From contig NC_014365.1 of NCBI RefSeq assembly GCF_000143965.1, forward strand, positions 1,267,501 through 1,331,500: a stretch of DNA of 64,000 nt, read 5' to 3'. Below, piece after piece: positions 38,501 to 46,455 of this stretch. The stretch's first letter is position 1. Every line of letters begins with the position of its first letter. This DNA is from Desulfarculus baarsii DSM 2075. GTDB taxonomy: Bacteria > Desulfobacterota > Desulfarculia > Desulfarculales > Desulfarculaceae. Made by a program: the position numbers and the translations under genes. The notes below the pieces were generated by a model that was not told the DNA's origin, searched no databases, and worked only from the letters and a program-made list of their open reading frames with translations.

Positions 38501-40185
38501 TCGGCGTCAGCCGGGGCCAATTTCAGGCCTTGGCGGCCTCGTTGGCCCAGTTGCTGCAAAAGCAGCCGGCCATGGAACGCTTGCTGATGCTGGCTGTGCT
38601 CCTGCACCAAGACGCCGCGCCCGACCAGCGCCCCGACGTCCGGCGCGTGACCCAGGTGGCCCAGCGCCTGGGCCTGGATCAAGACCAGAGCGACGACCTG
38701 CTGTTTTTGCTGGAGCACCTGGACACGCCCCGCCAGATCATCATGGGCGAGGCCTGCCTGGGCGCGCTGGAGCCGCTATTGCAGCGGCGCGACCCGCTGT
38801 TGGTCGAGGCGCTGTTTTTGCTTTCGATCATCCGCACCGCCGCCCGGAAGGAAGGCCTGCTCACCGAGGATCTGACCCAGAGCTTCGTGCGCCTGTTGGA
38901 GGGCCTGCGCCGCCTGGGCCGCGAGGGCAGGTCGGCCCGCCAGGCCCACGAGGCCCAGATCGTCGATTTCGCCAAGCAAATGGTGGCCTTCGAGCACTAC
39001 CGCGAAATCCAGGCCAACCTGGCCCCCTCGACCAGCCTGCGCAACCTGCTCGAAACCAGCAAGCTGCCGGAAAAAGACCGCGCCCAGTGGCTGGAAAAAG
39101 GCCGGCGCCAGGCCGGGCTGGACCGCCTGCTCAAACTGCGCGGCCTGCTGACCACCGACGCCCTGGATATCCTGATGCTGCGCCATCAGGTGCCGGCGCC
39201 TTATATCTACCGGCTCAAGGGCCTGCGCTCCATCGGCGTGACCCGCTTCGAGCGCGACCTCTACGAAGGCATGCGCCTTTACCGCGGCCTGGTGGCCCTG
39301 CCCGACGAGATTCAGACCCAACTCCTGGAGGCCCTCAGCGACCCGGCCCGGCCCATGCGCCTGGCCGGGCTGCGTGGCGCGGCCGAACGCCTGACCTACG
39401 CCAACCAGATCAGGCTGTTGATGCTGGGCATGGCCGCCGGCATGGCCATGCAGGGCCTCAGCCCCGGGCCGGTCAAGGTCAGCTTCGCGCCGTTGGCCAT
39501 GATCATGGAGCGGCGCTTCGAGGTGGTCAACGAGGCCATCACGGCCATCGACCCGGCCCTGCTGATCGGTCCGCGGGCCGACCTGGACATGGCCTTGGCC
39601 GCCAGCCGCAGCCTGGCCCTGCGCTACGACTATGAAAACCATCTGGTGTTGCTGGAGCTTTCGCCGGCGGCCAGCCTGGAGCGCAAGATCGAGGCCGTGC
39701 GCCTGGCCTCATCGGTCGAGGAGCTCAAGGAGCTTTACCACAACGAACTGCGCAACCTGCGCCTGACCACCCACCGCAATCTGGATTACCAGCAACGCCT
39801 GGAGGACGCCTTCGAGGAGACCCTGGGCCGCTTGGGACTTTCCATGCTCGAGCGGGTCGGCGAGGCCATGGCCAAGGAGGACGACCTGGAGCGGCTGGCG
39901 GCCATCTTCGAGTCCGCCTGGGAGGAGGGCCTGGAACTGCCCCTCGGCCGCGATCGCCAGCAGAGCCTGCGCGACCTTTTCGACATGAACGTCGAGCGGT
40001 TGCGCGGGGCGATCCTGGACCAACTGGCCCGCGAGTTGAACCAGGTCGCCGATCAACCGGCGCTGGAGGATCTGTGGGCGCGCGCCAAGGAGCGGCTGCG
40101 CGGCCAGCGGCGACATCTGGGCAAGGACTTTTTTCTGCTGGTGGCCCATCGTTTCGACCGCAGGGCCAGGGAGATCGGGGGCTGA
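35578..40185 (+). CDS. Large uncharacterised cytosolic protein (1535 residues)
   Basis: Not recognised by function. No signal peptide or clear transmembrane helix; mostly alpha-helical, rich in Leu, Arg and Glu. The N-terminal part (1-140) is unusual (GLYRFIPPESYPELGIDPED, PPFLPDRFGGNAYGLGLYEQ). Around 145-260 there is a Rossmann-like stretch (LGLVTAESDLLLPEL, AVVVVGDPREVILDQL, MLSPEGEVLCLC). Around residue 1000-1090 LLMLAVLLHQDAAPDQ, DDLLFLLEHLDTPRQ and the following helices look like the HD domain of GlnD-like proteins, but the metal-binding HD pair of LLHDIGK is replaced, so it would be inactive. The frame is open 1.3 kb further upstream over the M20 gene; the promoter 31 bp before ATG 35578 and the coding of the M20 gene show that ATG to be the start. 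Single gene, convergent with ispH. Confidence 0.85.
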   Translation: MTVQKGGENLPAGMKRLTGLYRFIPPESYPELGIDPEDVPIGAIAAEDHPPFLPDRFGGNAYGLGLYEQGLLSDHETALIETLDMDRPQQVQQHYRPLNDIFKSLGLLIRYTSRGEPYYLIPRQFVAHFLVEVQAITDEIDDFVKDLLARKLKETTTLGLVTAESDLLLPELQAKMPHIDIRVPRTLEDMADLAGLCGAVVVVGDPREVILDQLSRQGKPLPQTRDDRESFGHFAASQIYDMLSPEGEVLCLCEQPLAATREAIEVKFKQPIDLKRFLLFSHVYRTKRRYASEDGSVQLVSRFDFEAFITGLGLYHETVETLLGGRPLAEVDAAEIDRLPHQDLPLPRGSVERVMAKWRRWFGTFFHLDRLDSTLPDVQRQEWQRHYELDGDLPETLVALQGRRRQPPLSLASLESQVAWRHLAGCRRELLAEYKNSFAYVLGVLEYLDQVRLGKVDGLPGLELSRLRKPFENIGKHPQFKDVLRLVEQAPRLRRMEERLNPGGILGAQTPVLENLAKLSLMGLEEGPLDQLYLIVLGHSTMSRVTFGKLPEQSLRPLTDLGRYRDLDEAIDILRLYRLLSVAESVSAGKRGLGPLQVEELFHLYDQAVRVVTDPELDWDVLLDAQISRFGGVQAKATRKMLKIFNLFDHLDDWQQLDMAGPRLKEVMADFDPDRLEAIGQVVQLLRQMGQFVGRHYAADSTARPYFFRALLNSELHGSGRLLPQLGTAAGFTLLWICVNTSERRLINFNALQKAGDGTGLTRRQEKLRSALLNLRVDDLAPAWLDGLKEQMAEKGEAYILDSGLYLTIDRRTGALTPQFVDAEEELERLEKDLAEAEQKALPEVGERRLAEMDRRVAAVANFLRAQQGGVIGEAMSFMRRRYDFLFTRLEDYLLDQLFHVAVFAENLGRLVRCCPNLVGRVLSGRAGDSESERRLAAARKLSALHLRDVGQFQDMELSHEMARQEFGPATAGIVGVSRGQFQALAASLAQLLQKQPAMERLLMLAVLLHQDAAPDQRPDVRRVTQVAQRLGLDQDQSDDLLFLLEHLDTPRQIIMGEACLGALEPLLQRRDPLLVEALFLLSIIRTAARKEGLLTEDLTQSFVRLLEGLRRLGREGRSARQAHEAQIVDFAKQMVAFEHYREIQANLAPSTSLRNLLETSKLPEKDRAQWLEKGRRQAGLDRLLKLRGLLTTDALDILMLRHQVPAPYIYRLKGLRSIGVTRFERDLYEGMRLYRGLVALPDEIQTQLLEALSDPARPMRLAGLRGAAERLTYANQIRLLMLGMAAGMAMQGLSPGPVKVSFAPLAMIMERRFEVVNEAITAIDPALLIGPRADLDMALAASRSLALRYDYENHLVLLELSPAASLERKIEAVRLASSVEELKELYHNELRNLRLTTHRNLDYQQRLEDAFEETLGRLGLSMLERVGEAMAKEDDLERLAAIFESAWEEGLELPLGRDRQQSLRDLFDMNVERLRGAILDQLARELNQVADQPALEDLWARAKERLRGQRRHLGKDFFLLVAHRFDRRAREIGG

Positions 40186-40196
40186 GCGCCTGGGCG

Positions 40197-41036
40197 CTAC
40201 AGGGACTCCAGCACGGCCACGACTTGTTCGATGAGCCAGTTGGGCGTGCTGGCCCCGGCGGTGACGCCCACCGTGCCCAGGCCGCTGAAGCGAGCCGGAT
40301 CCAGTTCGTCCGGCGTCTCCACCCAGATCGACGGCTTGCCGCTGGCGGCGGCCACCTGGGCCAGGCGGGCGGTGTTGCCGCTGTTGCGGCCGCCGACGAC
40401 GACCATGGCGTCGACCAGGCCGGCCAGGCGGCGGGCCTCCTCCTGGCGGCGATGGGTGGCCGCGCAGATGGTGGCGTGGACCTCCACCTGCCGGAAACGG
40501 GCCTGCATGGCCGCCTGGACCTGGGCGAAGACAGCTTCGTTTTGCGTGGTCTGGGCCACTAGCACGGGGCGTTGCAACTGGGGCAGACCGGCCACCTCCT
40601 CGGCCGAGGCCACCACCTGGCCCCGCCCGCGGGCGTGACCCAGCAGCCCGCGCACCTCGGCGTGCTGGCGGTCGCCGACGATGACCACGTCCTGCCCGCC
40701 GTCGGCGGCCTTGGCGATGATTTTCTGCACGCGGCCCACGTGGGGGCAGGTGCCGTCGATGATCGGCGCGAAGCCGGCCTGGGCCAGGGCCCGCATGTCT
40801 TGAGGCGGCACGCCGTGGGCCCGGATGATCACCGTGCCGCCGGTTCCGGCCGGAGGGATCTCCTCCAGCACGGCCACGCCTTTTTGCTTTAGCGATTCGA
40901 GCACCTGGGGGTTGTGGATCAACGGGCCGTAGGTGTAGATCGCCCCTTCGTGGCGATCGGCCTCGGCCAGGGCGATATCCACCGCTCGGCGCACGCCCAT
41001 GCAAAAGCCGGCCGTCTTGGCCAACACAACTTTCAT
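40197..41036 (-). CDS. ispH: 4-hydroxy-3-methylbut-2-enyl diphosphate reductase
   Basis: Last step of the MEP isoprenoid pathway, making IPP and DMAPP with a 4Fe-4S cluster. 279 residues, the short bacterial form. The three cluster cysteines are in KTAGFCMGVRRAV (Cys-12), IDGTCPHVGRVQK and HATICAATHRRQEEA; conserved HxN (LIHNPQVLESL) and RAHGVPP are present. The start ATG at 41036 overlaps the dusB stop as ATGA, so it is the second gene of a dusB-ispH unit. It ends 11 bp from the convergent large gene. Confidence 0.96.
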   Translation of the reverse strand: MKVVLAKTAGFCMGVRRAVDIALAEADRHEGAIYTYGPLIHNPQVLESLKQKGVAVLEEIPPAGTGGTVIIRAHGVPPQDMRALAQAGFAPIIDGTCPHVGRVQKIIAKAADGGQDVVIVGDRQHAEVRGLLGHARGRGQVVASAEEVAGLPQLQRPVLVAQTTQNEAVFAQVQAAMQARFRQVEVHATICAATHRRQEEARRLAGLVDAMVVVGGRNSGNTARLAQVAAASGKPSIWVETPDELDPARFSGLGTVGVTAGASTPNWLIEQVVAVLESL

Positions 41037-42013
41037 GCCGCCTGCTCCCCTTGTCGCGCGGCCAGTTGATCGAAAAACTCCTCGCACAGCGTCAGCAGAC
41101 GGCCCAACTCGCGCTCCTGGCAGGCCAGGCGGCGGAAATCCGCCGCGCCGGGCAGGCCCTTGGCGTGCCACATCATAAACTGCTTGGCGAAATGGGCCGC
41201 CAGCTTGTCGCCGCCCAGGCTCAGGGCCAGTTCTGTGTGCTGGAGCAAGGATTGACGGCGTTGGGCCAGGCTGGCGCGTTCGACGGCGCGGCCGGCCAGC
41301 AGGTCGGCGGCTCGGCCAAAGATCCACGGATCGCCCATGGCCCCGCGCCCGATCATCACCGCCTGGCAGTTGGTCTGGCGCAGCATGCCCAAGGCGTCTT
41401 GCTCGCCGCGCACATCGCCGTTGCCGATCACCGGGACGGGGCACCAGGCGCTCAGCCGGGCGATGGCCGCCCAGTCGGCCTGACCGGCAAAGGCCTGACG
41501 GGTGGTGCGGGCGTGCAGGCAGACGGCCTTGGCCCCGGCGGCCAACAGCGGCGGGACGATGCGCTCCAGATCGTCGTCGCTCGGGCCCAGGCGCAGCTTG
41601 ACCGTGGCCGGCAGGCTGGCCGCTTGGGCCACGGCGGCCATGACCGCGGCGGCGCGGGGGATGTCTTCCAGCAGGGCCGAGCCGGCCCCCTGACGGCGCA
41701 CCTTGCGCGCCGGACAGCCCATGTTGATGTCGATCAGGTCCACCGGCATCCGGCTGGCCAAGGCGGCCGCCCGGCCCATGATCTCGGGGTCGGCCCCGAA
41801 AAGTTGCAGGGCCACGGGGCGTTCCTCGGGCAGGGTCAGGCACAGCTCCAGGGTTTTTTTGTGGCCACGGACCAGGCCCACCGCCGAGATCATCTCGGTG
41901 TAAACCAGGCCCGCGCCGCCGCGCTTGGCCATCAGGCGAAAGGCCGGGCTGCTGACCCCGGCCATGGGCGCGGCGAAAAAGGGCGATTGCAATGAAAGGC
42001 CGACAAACTGCAT
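41033..42013 (-). CDS. dusB: tRNA-dihydrouridine synthase
   Basis: FMN enzyme reducing uridines in tRNA D-loops. 326 residues. Motifs: FFAAPMAGVSSPAFRLMAK, DINMGCPARKVRRQGAGSAL with the catalytic Cys, VKLRLG, CLHARTTRQAFAGQADW and VIGNGDVRGEQDA, then GRGAMGDPWIF. The features are those of the DusB/DusA superfamily; the DusB label follows the usual bacterial default. It has its own promoter (42021-42049). Confidence 0.93.
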   Translation of the reverse strand: MQFVGLSLQSPFFAAPMAGVSSPAFRLMAKRGGAGLVYTEMISAVGLVRGHKKTLELCLTLPEERPVALQLFGADPEIMGRAAALASRMPVDLIDINMGCPARKVRRQGAGSALLEDIPRAAAVMAAVAQAASLPATVKLRLGPSDDDLERIVPPLLAAGAKAVCLHARTTRQAFAGQADWAAIARLSAWCPVPVIGNGDVRGEQDALGMLRQTNCQAVMIGRGAMGDPWIFGRAADLLAGRAVERASLAQRRQSLLQHTELALSLGGDKLAAHFAKQFMMWHAKGLPGAADFRRLACQERELGRLLTLCEEFFDQLAARQGEQAA

Positions 42014-42020
42014 GGGCCTT

Positions 42021-42049
42021 AGTCTACCTTTGGCCCCAAGGCCTGTAAA
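42021..42049 (-). promoter_or_regulatory. Promoter of dusB-ispH
   Basis: Minus strand -35 TTTACA (42044-42049), 17-bp spacer, -10 TAGACT (42021-42026); very short leader, since the dusB ATG is at 42013. Confidence 0.55.
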
Positions 42050-42058
42050 CCCGGCCCC

Positions 42059-42086
42059 TTGACAGGGCCGTGAGCGGGAATATGGT
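42059..42086 (+). promoter_or_regulatory. Predicted promoter of the radical SAM gene
   Basis: -35 TTGACA (42059-42064), 16-bp spacer, -10 TATGGT (42081-42086), 30 bp before the ATG. Confidence 0.5.
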
Positions 42087-42115
42087 TAAGGCGATCATCG
42101 GCGAAAGGAGAAGCC

Positions 42116-43063
42116 ATGAGTCTGACCAGCCGGCAAAGCGACGATCAGGCCGTGTTCGGGCCGGTGCCCAGCCGGCGCCTGGGCCTGAGCCTGGGCGTGG
42201 ACCTGCTGTGGCCCAAGACCTGCACGCTCGACTGCGTCTATTGCGAGTGCGGCCCCACCACCCAAAAGACCACCCAGCGCGGGCGTTTTCGTCCGGCCGA
42301 GGACGTCCTGGCCCAGGTGCGAAAGCGCCTGGAACAACTGGACGTCCCGCCCGATCACATCACCCTGGCCGGCAGCGGCGAGCCGACGCTGCACCTGGAT
42401 CTGGGCCTGGTCCTGCGGCGGCTGCGCGAGATGAACGCCGGACGGGTGGCCGTGCTGACCAACGGCACGCTCTGCTTTGACGAGCGGGTGCGCGACGAGC
42501 TCTGCCAGGCCGAGGTGGTGGTGCCCAGCCTGGACGCGGTCAGCCAGCGCGCCTTTCAGCAGGTCAATCGACCGGCCAAAGGCCTGTCGGCCGCGGCGAT
42601 GATCGAGGGGCTCAAGCTCTTGCGCCGCCAGTTCAAGGGCCAGTTCATCCTGGAAATCCTGCTGGTGGAGGGCCTCAACGACACTCCAGGGGAGTTGGCC
42701 GGCCTGATGGCGGCGGCCAAGGCCATCGGCCCCGACGCGGTGCAGCTAAACACCATCGTGCGGCCGCCGGCCGTGGCCGGTTTCCGGCCCGTGGACGACC
42801 AGCGCCTGGCGGACATCGCCGCCGCCTTTGACCCGCCGGCTCAGGTCATCGCCCCGCCCCGGGCCCGCGCCGTCGGCGACCACGGCCACCTGGCCCGTCA
42901 GGCGGTGGAAATGACCAGGCGTCGGCCCTGCACCATCGAAGACATCGCCGCCGCCCTGGGCCTGGCCGGCGATGCGGCGGCCGACCTGGTGGCCAGCCTG
43001 CGGGCGGCCGGCCTGATGGGCTTGGAGCGCCACGACGGCCGGGAGTACTATCGCGGCGTGTGA
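42116..43063 (+). CDS. Radical SAM protein (COG0731 type) with C-terminal winged helix
   Basis: 315 residues. The N-terminus FGPVPSRRLGLSLGVDLLWP followed by KTCTLDCVYCECG carries the CX3CX2C motif for the 4Fe-4S/SAM cluster. ITLAGSGEPTLHLDL and VAVLTNGTL are typical of the COG0731 Fe-S oxidoreductase group. The last 65 residues (RRRPCTIEDIAAALGLAGDA to HDGREYYRGV) form a winged-helix domain. The reaction is unknown; related proteins occur near wybutosine and molybdenum genes, but nothing here supports either. A good Shine-Dalgarno GAAAGGAG lies 6 nt before the ATG. Single gene with its own promoter. Confidence 0.87.
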   Translation: MSLTSRQSDDQAVFGPVPSRRLGLSLGVDLLWPKTCTLDCVYCECGPTTQKTTQRGRFRPAEDVLAQVRKRLEQLDVPPDHITLAGSGEPTLHLDLGLVLRRLREMNAGRVAVLTNGTLCFDERVRDELCQAEVVVPSLDAVSQRAFQQVNRPAKGLSAAAMIEGLKLLRRQFKGQFILEILLVEGLNDTPGELAGLMAAAKAIGPDAVQLNTIVRPPAVAGFRPVDDQRLADIAAAFDPPAQVIAPPRARAVGDHGHLARQAVEMTRRRPCTIEDIAAALGLAGDAAADLVASLRAAGLMGLERHDGREYYRGV

Positions 43064-43124
43064 CTTTTGGGCAACACGGCGGTAGGCAAAAATACCCACC
43101 GTTTTGCAGTGGTTGCCTCTTTAC

Positions 43125-43153
43125 TTGGCGCTGGTCCAGCTTAATATTACATT
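43125..43153 (+). promoter_or_regulatory. Predicted promoter of the PEP-CTERM gene
   Basis: -35 TTGGCG (43125-43130), 17-bp spacer, -10 TACATT (43148-43153). An interrupted inverted repeat GGCAAC/GTTGCC (43070-43117) just upstream may end the radical SAM transcript. Confidence 0.4.
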
Positions 43154-43212
43154 ATAGAGGACTATGAGAACTCCGCGGGCCGCAAGGGCCGCGTCGCGAA
43201 GGAGAAGAACAA

Positions 43213-43971
43213 ATGGCCAGCCGCAAGCTTTTGATAATCCTGATGGCCCTGGCCTTGTCGCTGACCATGGCCGGCGTGGCCTTGGCCAGCACCATCGATC
43301 TGGCCGGAACTGGCGCGGGGGGCAGCTTCGACGGCGTGGTGCACGGCCGCAACGACAAGTACAAGCCCAACAAGAACAACACCGGCCTGCCCGACGGCCG
43401 GGTCAACTGGGGTTCGACCAAGGAGCCGGGCTGGCTGCATCTGGGCTGGCTGGAGATGACCAGTTCCGATACGGCCGAGCTCAACGACAAGTACCTCTGG
43501 ATGGAGAACTTCAACATCTACGAGGCCACGGGCGTTGACCCCAAGGATGGCCAATCGTTCGCCCTGGGCACGGAATATTCGATCAACCAGGTATTGCAAC
43601 TGACCATCGCCGAGAGCTTCGGCAAGCATAACAGCATCAACGCCGGCGGCGACGACTTCGGCTCGCTGACCCTGACCGGGCTCAATTTTGGCTTCGACGG
43701 GACGCGGGGCGGCTCGCTGACCCTGACCGGCTTCATCACCTCGACCTACCTGGGCGATGATCCGTCGCAATTTTCGCTGACCTTGTTCGATCACGACTCG
43801 GGCGGCAACCAGATCATGAACGCCCTGAACAAGGGCAAGCCCAGCGCGCAGAACGTCAACGTCGATGGCCAGATCGTCGTGCCCAGCGCCGGCACGCCCG
43901 AGCCCACGGCCCTGCTGTTGTTGGGCTCGGCCCTGGGCCTGGCCGGGGTGCTGCGCCGTCGCCGCGCCTGA
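43213..43971 (+). CDS. PEP-CTERM sorting-domain protein
   Basis: 252 residues, exported. Signal peptide MASRKLLIILMALALSLTMA with cleavage near ALAS. The mature domain (about 27-225) is Gly/Asn/Thr-rich and beta-like, with a duplicated GSLTLTG block (GSLTLTGLNFGFDGTRGGSL region) and no known enzyme motif. The C-terminus (229-252) is a textbook PEP-CTERM tail: PEPTALLLLGSALGLAGVL followed by RRRRA. Such tails are cut by exosortase in bacteria making extracellular polysaccharide or biofilm. No exosortase or polysaccharide genes are in this window. AAGGAG before the ATG; own promoter and terminator. Confidence 0.9.
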   Translation: MASRKLLIILMALALSLTMAGVALASTIDLAGTGAGGSFDGVVHGRNDKYKPNKNNTGLPDGRVNWGSTKEPGWLHLGWLEMTSSDTAELNDKYLWMENFNIYEATGVDPKDGQSFALGTEYSINQVLQLTIAESFGKHNSINAGGDDFGSLTLTGLNFGFDGTRGGSLTLTGFITSTYLGDDPSQFSLTLFDHDSGGNQIMNALNKGKPSAQNVNVDGQIVVPSAGTPEPTALLLLGSALGLAGVLRRRRA

Positions 43972-43996
43972 GCCGCGCCGGCCATGACGAACCCAG

Positions 43997-44040
43997 CCGC
44001 TCTCGCCCCGACCGTCGGGGGCGGGGGCGGTTTGTTTTTG
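43997..44040 (+). terminator. Terminator of the PEP-CTERM gene
   Basis: CCGC-TC-TCGCCCCGA / TCGGGGGCG-GG-GGCGG hairpin followed by TTTGTTTTT. Confidence 0.8.
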
Positions 44041-44048
44041 GCGGGCGT

Positions 44049-45233
44049 TCAGGCGGCTTGCACTTGATCACGGCCCTGGTGTTTGGCCTTGTAGAGGGCG
44101 GCGTCGGCCCGTTCGATGAGGCCGTGCGGGGTGTCGTCGGGTTTCATGGCGGCCACGCCTATGCTCAGCGATGTGCGCACGGCCTGGCCGCGATAATCCA
44201 GCCGCAGGCCGCCAACGGCCTGGCGCAGCCGCTCGGCCAGGGCCAGGGCGCCTTCCAGGGTGGTTTCGGGCAGCAGCGCCGCGAACTCGTCGCCGCCCAG
44301 GCGGCCCAGCACGTCGGGCTCGCGCAGCACGGCAAGGCAGGCCTGGGCCGTTTGGCGCAGAACCAGGTCGCCGGTGGCGTGGCCGAAGGAGTCGTTGACC
44401 CGTTTGAAGTGATCGACGTCCATGACCAACACGGCCAAGGGCCGGCCGTAGCGTAGCGAGCGTTCCAACTCGGCTTGGCCCATTTCCAGAAAACGGCGGC
44501 GGTTGACCAGGCCGGTGAGGGGATCGCTGGCGGCCAGCAGGATGAGTTTTTCCTGGGCGCTGGTGATCTCTTGCTCCAGGCGCTGGCTGTTCATGACCAG
44601 AAAGATCCAGGCCCAGCTCAACTCCACCAGCACGGCCACGATCAGCACGATGGCGTTGAACACGCCCATGATGAACTGTTGTTGGGCCACCTGGCGGTCC
44701 ATGAACATGTAGCTTAGCCGGATGATCAACATCAGCGCCAGGGCCAGGAAGACCAGGGCGGCCAGGTAGTATGGGCCCTTGCCCTGGCCCGATGGTTTGG
44801 TGGCCATCAGCCAGGTCAGGCGCAGGGCGATGCAGATCATGAAGATGTTGGAGCCGGCCGTGCGCGCCAGGATATCGTTTTGGACGTGGGTGAAAAAACA
44901 GAAATAGGCCACCGCCAGCACGGGCCATAACCAAAGATTCAGGCGCTTGACGCTAGACCAGCCCAGGAAAAGTTTGGTGCCCTCCAGGCGCAGCACCGAG
45001 GTCAGCACCACCAGCACGTTGGGCAGCACGACGCCCAGCGTCGGCGGCGCGCCCAGGCCGCGGATGGTGAAGAGCAGGTAGGTGACGGCGATGGTCAGGG
45101 CGCTGGCGGCGCAGAGGCCGAAGCCGGGGTAGGTCTTGCGCACCTTCCAGAACATGATCATGGCGGCGGCCAGGAAGAAATCCACCACCGTGATGGCCAG
45201 CAAGAGCGTTTTTATATCGACGTGCAAGTCCAT
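44049..45233 (-). CDS. Membrane diguanylate cyclase
   Basis: Makes cyclic di-GMP. 394 residues. The N-terminal half (about 1-215) has six to seven hydrophobic helices without a recognised ligand domain; the GGDEF domain follows, with DPLTGLVNRRRF, the metal/substrate segment VMDVDHFKRVNDSFGH, an intact GGDEF at about 312 and the late ERADAALYKAKHQGRD. An inhibitory I-site RxxD (REPD) lies exactly five residues before GGDEF, so product inhibition is expected. The ATG at 45233 opens the first helix; upstream in-frame codons are GC-rich non-coding. It is downstream of cydB but separated by a strong terminator. The neighbouring PEP-CTERM gene is convergent. Confidence 0.93.
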   Translation of the reverse strand: MDLHVDIKTLLLAITVVDFFLAAAMIMFWKVRKTYPGFGLCAASALTIAVTYLLFTIRGLGAPPTLGVVLPNVLVVLTSVLRLEGTKLFLGWSSVKRLNLWLWPVLAVAYFCFFTHVQNDILARTAGSNIFMICIALRLTWLMATKPSGQGKGPYYLAALVFLALALMLIIRLSYMFMDRQVAQQQFIMGVFNAIVLIVAVLVELSWAWIFLVMNSQRLEQEITSAQEKLILLAASDPLTGLVNRRRFLEMGQAELERSLRYGRPLAVLVMDVDHFKRVNDSFGHATGDLVLRQTAQACLAVLREPDVLGRLGGDEFAALLPETTLEGALALAERLRQAVGGLRLDYRGQAVRTSLSIGVAAMKPDDTPHGLIERADAALYKAKHQGRDQVQAA

Positions 45234-45375
45234 GCGCCGGCCTTGACCGCGGTGCGTGTTCGTATCGCCGTCGGTGGGGCGACCGTGGCGGGTTAATCCA
45301 GCCAATATATTATTCTATTCCGTCGCCAAGCGCGCCGCCAGCCTAATTGCGCGGCCCTGCCCGGCGCGCGGCGGA

Positions 45376-45423
45376 GAAAAAGGCGGGCGGCCTTTCCCGA
45401 GTCGTTCGGGAGGGCCGCCCGCC
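45376..45423 (-). terminator. Terminator of cydAB
   Basis: Minus strand: long stem GGCGGGCGGCC-CTCCCGA / TCGGGAA-AGGCCGCCCGCC followed by TTTTT, 17 bp after the cydB stop. Confidence 0.93.
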
Positions 45424-45440
45424 GGAGTCGGGGCGTTTTG

Positions 45441-46451
45441 TTAGTAGGCCAAATGCTGATCGTCGGTGATCTTGTGGGAAAAATGCTTGTAGACCCAGGC
45501 CTGGTAGACGATGACCACCGGCACCATGACCAGGGCCACGCCCAGCATGATTTTCAGCGTCAGCGGGCTCGACGACGAATTGAACGCCGTCAGGCTGGCC
45601 GCCGGATCGATGCTGGAGGGCAGCATGTTGGGGAACAGCCCGGCCACGCCAAAGAGCGTGCAGGCGACCACCGTCAGGCACGAAAGGCCCCAGGCCTTCC
45701 ACGGCGAGCCAATGCTCAGACGCGAGAGCACCAGCCCCGCCACGGCCAGCGCCGGGATCAGCCACAGCAGCGGATGGGCCAGATAGTTGGCGTAGAGGTT
45801 GGTGGCGAACCATGTGTAGACTAAAAAGGCCACGGCCAGCAGCAAAAGCGCCACCCACAGGCCCGAGGCCGCCGTCCGGGCCCGGCGCTCCAGGTCGCCG
45901 GATGTTTTCACGGTCAGCCACAGTGCCCCGTGGTACATGAACATTACCAGGAAAAACGCGCCGCCCAGCAGGCCGTAGGGATTCAACAGCGTCAGCAGCG
46001 TGCCCTGGTAGACGCCATCGGCGTCGATGGGAATGCCCGCGAAGATGTTGGCGAAGGCCACGCCGAACAACAGCGCCGGCGCGGCGCTGCCGATGAAATG
46101 ACAAGCGTCCCACAGCCCGCGCCAAGCGGTCCCCTCGGCTTTGCCGCGGAACTCGAAAGTCACCCCGCGCAGGATCAGGGCGAACAGGATCAGCATCAGC
46201 GCCGAATAGAGCGAGCTGAACATCACCGCGTAGGTGGTGGGGAAGGCGGCGAAGGTCACGCCGCCGGCGGTGATCAGCCAGACCTCGTTGCCGTCCCAGA
46301 ACGGCCCTTGGGCGTTGTAGAGCACGCGGCGCTCGTTTTCGTCCTTGGCCAAAAAGGGCATGAGCGTCCCCACGCCGAAGTCGAAGCCATCGAGCATGAA
46401 GTAGACGGCCCACAGCACGCCCCAAAGCACAAACCAGATCGTCTCCAACAT
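45441..46451 (-). CDS. cydB: Cytochrome bd oxidase subunit II
   Basis: Membrane subunit of the bd-type quinol oxidase. 336 residues with about eight transmembrane helices. N-terminal MLETIWFVLWGVLWAVYFML then DGFDFGVG, and QGPFWDGNEVWLI are hallmark CydB blocks. It starts 4 bp after the cydA stop. It ends in a strong terminator. No cydX-like small ORF was seen between or after the two genes. Confidence 0.97.
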   Translation of the reverse strand: MLETIWFVLWGVLWAVYFMLDGFDFGVGTLMPFLAKDENERRVLYNAQGPFWDGNEVWLITAGGVTFAAFPTTYAVMFSSLYSALMLILFALILRGVTFEFRGKAEGTAWRGLWDACHFIGSAAPALLFGVAFANIFAGIPIDADGVYQGTLLTLLNPYGLLGGAFFLVMFMYHGALWLTVKTSGDLERRARTAASGLWVALLLLAVAFLVYTWFATNLYANYLAHPLLWLIPALAVAGLVLSRLSIGSPWKAWGLSCLTVVACTLFGVAGLFPNMLPSSIDPAASLTAFNSSSSPLTLKIMLGVALVMVPVVIVYQAWVYKHFSHKITDDQHLAY

Positions 46452-46455
46452 GGCT

